A stretch of DNA of 64,000 nucleotides from Hygrophila difformis. Its lineage: Eukaryota; Streptophyta; Magnoliopsida; Lamiales; Acanthaceae. Under the pieces are notes generated by a model that was not told the DNA's origin, did no database searches, and worked only from the letters and a program-made list of their open reading frames with translations. This document shows, in pieces, positions 58,201 to 64,000 of the stretch. Position numbers and translations under genes: made by a program. Numbering within the stretch: the first letter of the stretch is position 1; each line of letters opens with the position of its first letter. The DNA is taken from NCBI GenBank assembly GCA_030278955.1, contig JAOANR010000006.1:55084915-55148914 (forward strand). Reading direction: 5' to 3'.

Positions 58201-58715
58201 TGTAACGCCCCGAAAATTTAAAACCATTTTCGTGACGCCACCGCCGAATTAACTATTCTAAACTGTTGATCACTCAGCTTAGATAGTCAATACGAAGCGA
58301 GGTATAAATACAAACCTGTATCACAATCGAATAAATGCCAACAAAAGCAGTACATAGCCCAGGAACAGTACATGACATATCCGGGCGACAAGCCCTGAAA
58401 TAATATAATGACACGATAACACATCCAATACCATAAATAACCAATAAGTAAATCATATGTGACACACCGATCACATTTAAGGAAAAACAAATGTTCTCAT
58501 CAAAGATCAGGCAAGAGCATATAATATTTATTCTAAACAATAAATATAATAGATGCAGCCTAGCTAGTCCGCTCAACCCGAACCCCCATCATCGTGCTCT
58601 GCGCTATCCATAGGAGTATCTATAAAACAGACAACAACAAGGTGTCAGTACAACGTACTGGCAAGGAATAGATATAGCAGGGGAAACGGGGCACAATAAT
58701 GATAACACTATACTA

Positions 58716-58719
58716 TATA

Positions 58720-58763
<44 letters not shown>
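58716..58763. repeat. (AAT)n microsatellite
   Basis: About sixteen AAT/ATA units in a row, followed by shorter imperfect runs to 58795. Confidence 0.9.
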
Positions 58764-58766
<3 letters not shown>

Positions 58767-60509
58767 CATTAATAATAATAATAATTAAGGACATAAAATA
58801 AATACATAAAGTAAACATCACACCGTCCCATACCGGTGCTTCAACCACTGCAGATAAAATGAATGATGGATGATGAGATGTAATGTTATGACCTATGATG
58901 TCTATCTACCCTAAATGCAACACATAAGAATGTCTAGCGCGCATCCTAGGTACCATGGTCGGTATTCCCCCCATATAAGGGTCCACTCCCCTTAATGGTC
59001 GGAAGACATACCCACAGTGCCCCCGCCGCGGACACTAACAGCTGAGAACGTGGCTTACGGCAAGCGGGTCAGGCTAAGGGTCATGAGTCCTTTATCAGCC
59101 AAATTTTCAGACTACGGATATAAAATTCTTATCAGTCTCAATGCCCAGGATAAAATACTAACTATGCCCAATCGGATACCGACTCGTAAGCATAGGGTAT
59201 CCAATACCCTCGGAAGCATAATTTAAGTTCACAATCATATCAACACATGTTCATACGCAAATCAACGCATCATGACAAGATAAGCAACTCATCGCGAGTT
59301 AAGTATAATCAGGGGTGTGCCAAGTCCCACGTATCGGCACTCAACTCATACATCAAAATAGAAGCAGCGCAAGATTCCATCCTAAACTAAGGCATGGTAG
59401 ATCTTCTCTATTCGCAAACTAAGTTCCAGATTATGAGCATAATAATTAGTGAGATATTCGTGAACAGATCTAGCCTAATTCTAAGGCATCCTCATTATAC
59501 GCAGGGAATCCGTACACACGAGAGTTCCCAATACTAAGGCAACATAGACTATACTAGTCTATTCCTAACCCCTATCTAATTTGCTATTCTAAACCTTGCC
59601 TTTATTATGATTCTTCAAAACTTCCTTTGTATGTCTTCAACCTCCAATGGTTTCCCGGTTGTTCCCTATACAAAAATATTATTGTAAGAATTAAAATAAT
59701 TTAACACCACCAACAAATTCGTCTCTTCCGTTCTCCAACTTCAACATCCACCTCCAATCCCCTTTCTACATCGCTTCCAAGCCAACCCTCCAACAACACT
59801 TCTATGAATCCACCAACAACTCCCAATAACAAAAGGAACAAGAGTACTATCACAAATACAATTCTCAATATTCAAGGGTAATAAACTAACAAGTGTAAGA
59901 ATCACATTGATAATAATTTCACATTTTATTCCACAATTACACATCTCATATATTCCACATAACTCCATTTTGTTCAATCCAAATATACAAAGAGCCATTT
60001 AACTAAAATAAAAGTCCAACAATCCCTTTGCTCTAGACAAGGATGTCCAAACAATATCAAAATCCCACAACACATTCATAACTCAACTTACACAACATGA
60101 ATCCAACATCCCAAGATATTTATATCCAAATTCACCAAATTTCAACTTCATCTCACAATACACAACTTACTTAAAAATCATATCTTTAATATCAAATTCC
60201 CCAAAATCAACATAGTCAATTAAGTTCATTTTAATTCTTCAACTAGCACATTCCAAATATCCAATTTAGTTAAACAAACACCATACTTGAAATATTAACA
60301 CCAACAATCTTTCAAGACACCCAATTAAATCATTTCATCAATTTATCAAATTAATCACAAAATCATATAATCTACTTCCAAGCTATTATTTAAACAATAA
60401 TCGACAATTAAATGCATTCCTAACACTCAAATCTACAATTTGGGGAAAGGATTAAACAGAATACCAAGAACACCAAAATGAGAAAACACCAAAAATGGAA
60501 GAACACCTA

Positions 60510-60770
60510 AAAACCACCACCACTGCCACTGCTCACCACCACTGCTGCCAACACCACCGCGACCACAACACCATCACCACGCCGCCGGCGATACGCCGGC
60601 GGCGACCGCCAGCAGCAGCGGCGATTTCGCCGCTGCACCGCAGCAGCAGCAGCAGCGGCTGCTGCTCCTCCGACGCCGCACCACCACACTGTCAACACCG
60701 CCACACCACCGCCGTATAGCCGCCACACCACCACGCCATCGAATCGCCGGCACCACCACAGCAGCAGCGG
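60510..60770. repeat. CAC/CAG/GCC trinucleotide-rich stretch
   Basis: Interrupted CAC, CAG and CGC trinucleotides give long open frames on both strands (poly-Thr/His, Ala, Val). No domain or start context supports a gene. Confidence 0.7.
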
Positions 60771-61533
60771 CCGTCGCCGCTGCTCCCTTCCACAGCGCGC
60801 CTGTGCGCGCTGTCACCACCATCGGCTGGAGGCGGCGCCTCCAGCCCTCCGCCATGCCACAGTCGTCATCTCCTCCCCCCAACTCCGTCATCCCCTCCGT
60901 TCCTCCGGTGAGTAGCCGGGCTTCCCACAAAATAGGGAAAGCAGCCCCGACGAGAAAAGAAAAATAAACGGGAAAGAAGAGGATTCACTACCTTAATGAG
61001 AGAGCTTGAGAGAAGCTTCGATTTCCCTCACCATTGTCCAATTTGATGTCTTCTTCTTCCTCCATAGCCGAGCCCCCTTCTTCCCAAATGCCCTAGTTTT
61101 CTCTCTTTCTTTTTTGCTTGATGAAATGAATGGGAATGGGCACAAATCCTTTAACTCCCCCAATTTAAGGTCAAGGGACCTATTGGCAATTTTTCTTATT
61201 TCATTTTGGCCCCAACTCTTCTTAAATAATCTTTAACACCCCATGTTAATTCCAACTTGGTTTGGACCACCAATACTTCTACATTGGGCTTGAAATAATT
61301 ATACACTCACTTCATTTAATTATTTATGCCCATTTGACTAATTAATCATAATTAAATTAATTTAATCATGAATTAATTATTCGGGATGTTACACGGCAAG
61401 CAGCCTTGGGCGGCAAGGAAAAGAAAAGGAAATAGAGCATTTTTTGTGTCCTCTAACTAATTTATGATAACCTACACAGGCCCGACTCATTTGAAACACA
61501 CATATTTGTCTTAGGCCTATTCAGACAAATTGC

Positions 61534-61547
61534 GCGAGGGGGGCATC
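61534..61547 (+). other. Polypurine tract of the Tat element
   Basis: GCGAGGGGGGCATC lies immediately before the 3' LTR start TGTTGGA at 61548, in the expected position and orientation. Confidence 0.8.
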
Positions 61548-61986
61548 TGTTGGACCAAAAGATTATCAGGCTTTAATAAAGTGGCCCATCTGCATGTGAG
61601 GAAGTCCGATCCAAGAATCCATAATTATTACATTCCGAAGAAGGAGGCAAGAAGACACTAATTATAAGGAGGCAAGAAGACACTATTAGGGCTTGCCACC
61701 CACCTTATAAATACTAGGATTAGCGGCTTAAAAAAGACATAAAAACCTAAGCTCAAAAGCGCCGCCTTTATTTTTAGCATTTTACAGCTTTCCTTTACGC
61801 TTTCTCTTATCGCTTTCTGCAATTTATTGCTTTCGTTCAATTCTTGTAATCTTTCAATTCGTTTAATACAAGCATTTCATTCAAGTTCTTCGATTTTTTG
61901 TTAATTTCGCTTGCCTCCATTCAATCTCATTTGCCTCCCTTTCATCTCGCTTGCCTCCTTTCCATACAAATTTTTCTGATACAACA
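61548..61986 (+). repeat. 3' LTR of the Tat element
   Basis: A 439-bp LTR colinear with 46121-46569, with small deletions (for example about 10 bp near 61825) and roughly 30 substitutions. Confidence 0.88.
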
Positions 61987-62718
61987 CTTTGCAAAACCTT
62001 GTAATAATCCTTCCATCGAATGAAAAAATTAATAACTACTTTTATTTATAACATGGAAGAGTGTCTACTTTTCTGTGGCACATAGCAAAGAATCATTAAA
62101 AAAAGTTATCGGGGATAGCATGGGATACCATAAAAATTTACAGAGTTGTTATGGTGCGGATAACACAAAATCTTCACATACTAAATTTGTTGTGAGCCAT
62201 TGATGAAAGACTTAGCCCAATAAATTCCCTTCCATACCAATGTTACAACCGTATGCCCCGTTATAACCCTTAAATAAGACCTCGGGATCTCGATTTAAAG
62301 AAATGAGTCGGTGTCGATTTGGTCCAATTGCAAGCTTATTGGATAATTTAATTAAATTTAATTATGAGCGTTCACGATGAAACCCAATTTGAGAGTGAGT
62401 GAAATTTCCGCATGTACTATATGTGAGGCTCTGATTCTAATTTATGTTCATGTCATGCTTAAATTCTAGAATTAAATCAATGATTACTTCGGGACATGAT
62501 ATTCATAAATAATTAACAATAATGACTGATTTGTATGCCTGATTAAGTGAGAAGTATCATTTGATTAACACTGCAATCAAGAGAATTTAATACTTGTAGT
62601 TTTTTATTATCTTATCCCAATATAAAAAGAAAGAGAATTTTGAAGCCACGAAAATAAATTGAATATGCAACGCTATGCCATTAGGAGCACCGACTCTGAC
62701 TGCTCGGAGACGATCAGT

Positions 62719-62732
62719 ATTAAATGTGAGGA
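62719..62732 (+). other. Polypurine tract of the second Athila-like element
   Basis: AAATGTGAGGATGT is identical to the PPT at 11879-11892 (complement) and directly precedes TGATAATG. Confidence 0.8.
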
Positions 62733-63040
62733 TGTTGATAATGACCAAAATTATCAATTATTTACAATCTATTTCCGTGTTTAATATGGGCATTTGATCG
62801 CATACCGGTCTTATTTAAATAAGAAAGCAGTTGTATTTGACAGATAAGTGCATGCTTGTAAAAATAATAAGCTGGTAATGAGAAACACAAAAATATGTAA
62901 TTTTATTACATTATGTGATTAAAAAAATCCAAAAACATAAGGAAAAAAAAAAGAAAAGAAAAATGAAAGAAAAAGATGGGAAAAGAAAAGAAAAACCCAC
63001 AATAACGCATAACTTTTACATTACCCGTCGCAAGCCAAGA

Positions 63041-63220
63041 ACCACGTCTCGAAGCATAGTCTTGCAACGTGGATTTGTCTTACGATGGACATGCACTGAG
63101 GCTCACGACGTGGAAGAGAAGAAAGAAGAATTTGAGGACTGAAGACCTCATGTCACGACGTGAACCATAGTCTCACGACGTGGCCAGAGGATCACAACGA
63201 GCGTGAAGGCTTGCGACGTG
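63041..63220. repeat. CACGACGTG-type motif cluster in the second LTR U3
   Basis: Symmetrical words TCACGACGTGG, TCACGACGTGA, TCACGACGTGG and TTGCGACGTGT, plus weaker relatives (CCACGTCTC, TTGCAACGTGG, TCACAACGAGCG), lie 50-230 bases upstream of the TATA-like site. This is the position that AATTCGAATT arrays hold in the other Athila LTR. Confidence 0.7.
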
Positions 63221-63269
63221 TTGGGCTTCAAATTCAAATCTGATGGGCCTATGGGCCTAGGGTTTCACG

Positions 63270-63280
63270 CCTTTAAAAGG
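63270..63280 (+). promoter_or_regulatory. TATA-like site of the second Athila LTR
   Basis: CCTTTAAAAGG follows GGGCCTAGGGTTTC, the same upstream context that precedes CTATAAAAG in the first Athila LTR. Downstream, GGTAGACAGTTTAG matches the early leader of that LTR. Confidence 0.5.
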
Positions 63281-63920
63281 GGTGGTGATCCCAAGGTGAA
63301 AGGGGTTGACAACATAATACAGTTGAAGGCAACAAGGTGTTCTTGAGCTAGGTAGACAGTTTAGTTCTTTTTTTTGTATTATTTAATTTCTTGTCTTGTA
63401 GTTAGTGGGTAACTACTGTAGATTAGAGCTTATAGCTTACATTTAGTGTAGTTTAGTGTGGGTGGCCAATGTTTACATTCTCAGTTTTATTTTAAACACT
63501 TTTAGGGTTTGAAATACCCAATTAATGGGTATTGTCAAACCAAATTTCAATAATATGGGAAGTTAATCTTAAATGTGTCCCAAATACAGGAAATAGACAA
63601 TTATGATCCATTGATTTTAGTGCTTTATTTTTTTTTCTTTTGGCCTTTTGGCCATTGATTTTGTGGTTAGTTAGTATTTAAATGTTTTTGGATTATTATT
63701 ATGCATGATGTGTGTTTGAAAATCCTAAACTAGATTATTTGTTTTTAAATACCTTGTTATTAGTATATATTTCATTTCCATGCAATTTCTTTTGCTTAAA
63801 TTCTGTTCTGTTTACTTTTAATCAAATAGTGTAGAACATTGAATCTGAAATGGGGTTAAAATCGCATGTTTTGCATGAACTCGGTCCATAAACTGGATTA
63901 TGGATACATCACATCGCTAA

Positions 63921-63975
63921 CCGTCTCACGTCACCAAACCCAGGTTTGCGACGTGGGTGAGGTTTCACGACGTGA
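63921..63975. repeat. Second CACGACGTG-type cluster, downstream of the TATA site
   Basis: GTCTCACGTCACC, TTTGCGACGTGGG and TTTCACGACGTGAG occur within about 55 bases, near the window end, on the transcribed side of the LTR. The cluster may continue beyond the window. Confidence 0.6.
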
Positions 63976-64000
63976 GTTCCCAGAATCTTCTAAAAATTCA

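Larger units (their letters stand above)
58201..61394 (-). mobile_element. 3.2-kb solo LTR nested in the Tat element
   Basis: It is bounded by TGTAACGCCCCGAA and TTCGGGATGTTACA, and flanked by CGGCA on both sides (58196-58200, 61395-61399), a 5-bp duplication. No second internal LTR copy or coding domain is seen, so it is a solo LTR or a non-autonomous element with inverted ends. Orientation is inferred from the CAGTAC-N3-GTACT motif and TTTTATAG splice-like site (58620-58662, minus), shared with 2646-4193. It includes an (AAT)n microsatellite at about 58716-58763 and CAC/CAG trinucleotide runs at 60510-60760, where several frames are open by composition only. Confidence 0.75.
46121..61986 (+). 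mobile_element. Tat-lineage Ty3/gypsy retrotransposon, 15.9 kb with nested solo LTR
   Basis: LTRs at 46121-46569 and 61548-61986 (TGTTGGA...ATACAACA) bracket a plus-strand gag-pol with two RNase H domains, the hallmark of the Tat/Ogre/Retand lineage, and a long 3' region. ATTTG (46116-46120) and CTTTG (61987-61991) are a probable 5-bp duplication with one change. The PPT GCGAGGGGGGCATC ends at 61547. By eye the two LTRs differ at roughly 7 % of sites, so it is much older than the Athila element. All coding parts are broken. Removing the nested 58201-61394 insert leaves about 12.7 kb. Confidence 0.88.
61992..64000 (+). mobile_element. Second Athila-like element, 3' end and LTR start
   Basis: In plus orientation, 62200-62732 matches the pre-PPT region of the 20.5-kb Athila element (complement of 11879-12450), ending AAATGTGAGGATGT at 62719-62732. 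The LTR starts TGATAATGACC at 62733 and matches U3 of the other element for about 250 bases (AATAAGAAAGCAGTTG, ATTTGACAGAT, AATCCAAAAACAT). It then diverges until GGGCCTAGGGTTTC and the TATA region at 63270. The window ends inside the LTR. No ORF is credible, and 61992-62200 is featureless. It is a different subfamily, not a copy of the first. Confidence 0.8.

Noticed and set aside
60495..60930. Ala/Val/His-rich ORFs on both strands
   Set aside because: Products of CAC/CAG/GCC trinucleotide runs inside an LTR; no start context or family match.
62915..63142. Lys/Glu-rich 75-residue ORF
   Set aside because: Low-complexity A-rich U3 sequence shared with the other Athila LTR on the non-coding side.

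Overview
This is an angiosperm (probably eudicot) intergenic window made almost entirely of nested transposable elements. Evidence: Athila and Tat (Ty3/gypsy) retrotransposons, L1-type LINEs with DUF4283-like ORF1, a FAR1/MULE transposase fused to an OTU protease domain, Stowaway- and CACTA-type MITEs, and a PIF/Harbinger-associated Myb/SANT gene. I see no convincing intact host gene, tRNA, rRNA or CRISPR array. All calls come from reading the sequence and translations; no database was searched.

Layout. 1-184 is the end of an LTR cut by the window edge. 275-2640 (minus) holds a broken Myb/SANT-like gene with a transposon-like right end. 2646-4193 is a solo-LTR-like repeat. 4211-5722 is a decayed Athila gag/protease (plus). 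A LINE (minus) then runs from 31839 to 5723, but a 20.5-kb Athila-lineage retrotransposon (7108-27615, minus, target duplication AGCCT) splits it. 32503-33119 is a 5'-truncated LINE, 33234-33360 a CACTA-type MITE, and 33540-38889 a near full-length LINE (minus) with a 14-15 bp target duplication. 39119-43083 is a MULE with ~200-bp inverted repeats. 43274-43850 holds gene-like exon fragments, and 44276-45122 a run of three Stowaway-type MITEs. 46121-61986 is a Tat-lineage element (plus) carrying an antisense plant-mobile-domain gene, GGCGGCAA-rich repeats and a nested 3.2-kb solo LTR. 61992-64000 is the 3' end and LTR start of a second Athila-like element (plus).

The most interesting object is the 20.5-kb Athila element. 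It has 4.77-kb LTRs that differ by about 1 %, a tRNA-Asp primer site, and one gag-pol frame broken by one stop and one frameshift. Between pol and the 3' LTR, where Athila elements usually carry an env-like ORF, it carries an open F-box/Sel1-like gene in sense orientation. A 13-codon upstream exon with a GTAAGT donor joins it in phase. Arrays of the palindrome AATTCGAATT sit in three places: U3 just upstream of the TATA box, the transcribed part of the LTR, and upstream of the captured gene's first exon.

The related Athila-like LTR at 62733-64000 keeps the same backbone (PPT, LTR start, TATA region) but carries a different symmetrical motif, TCACGACGTGA, in the matching positions. LTRs of one lineage thus seem to have exchanged one palindromic motif family for another while keeping the layout. 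This swappable array, duplicated beside a captured F-box gene, is my best candidate for an undescribed system.
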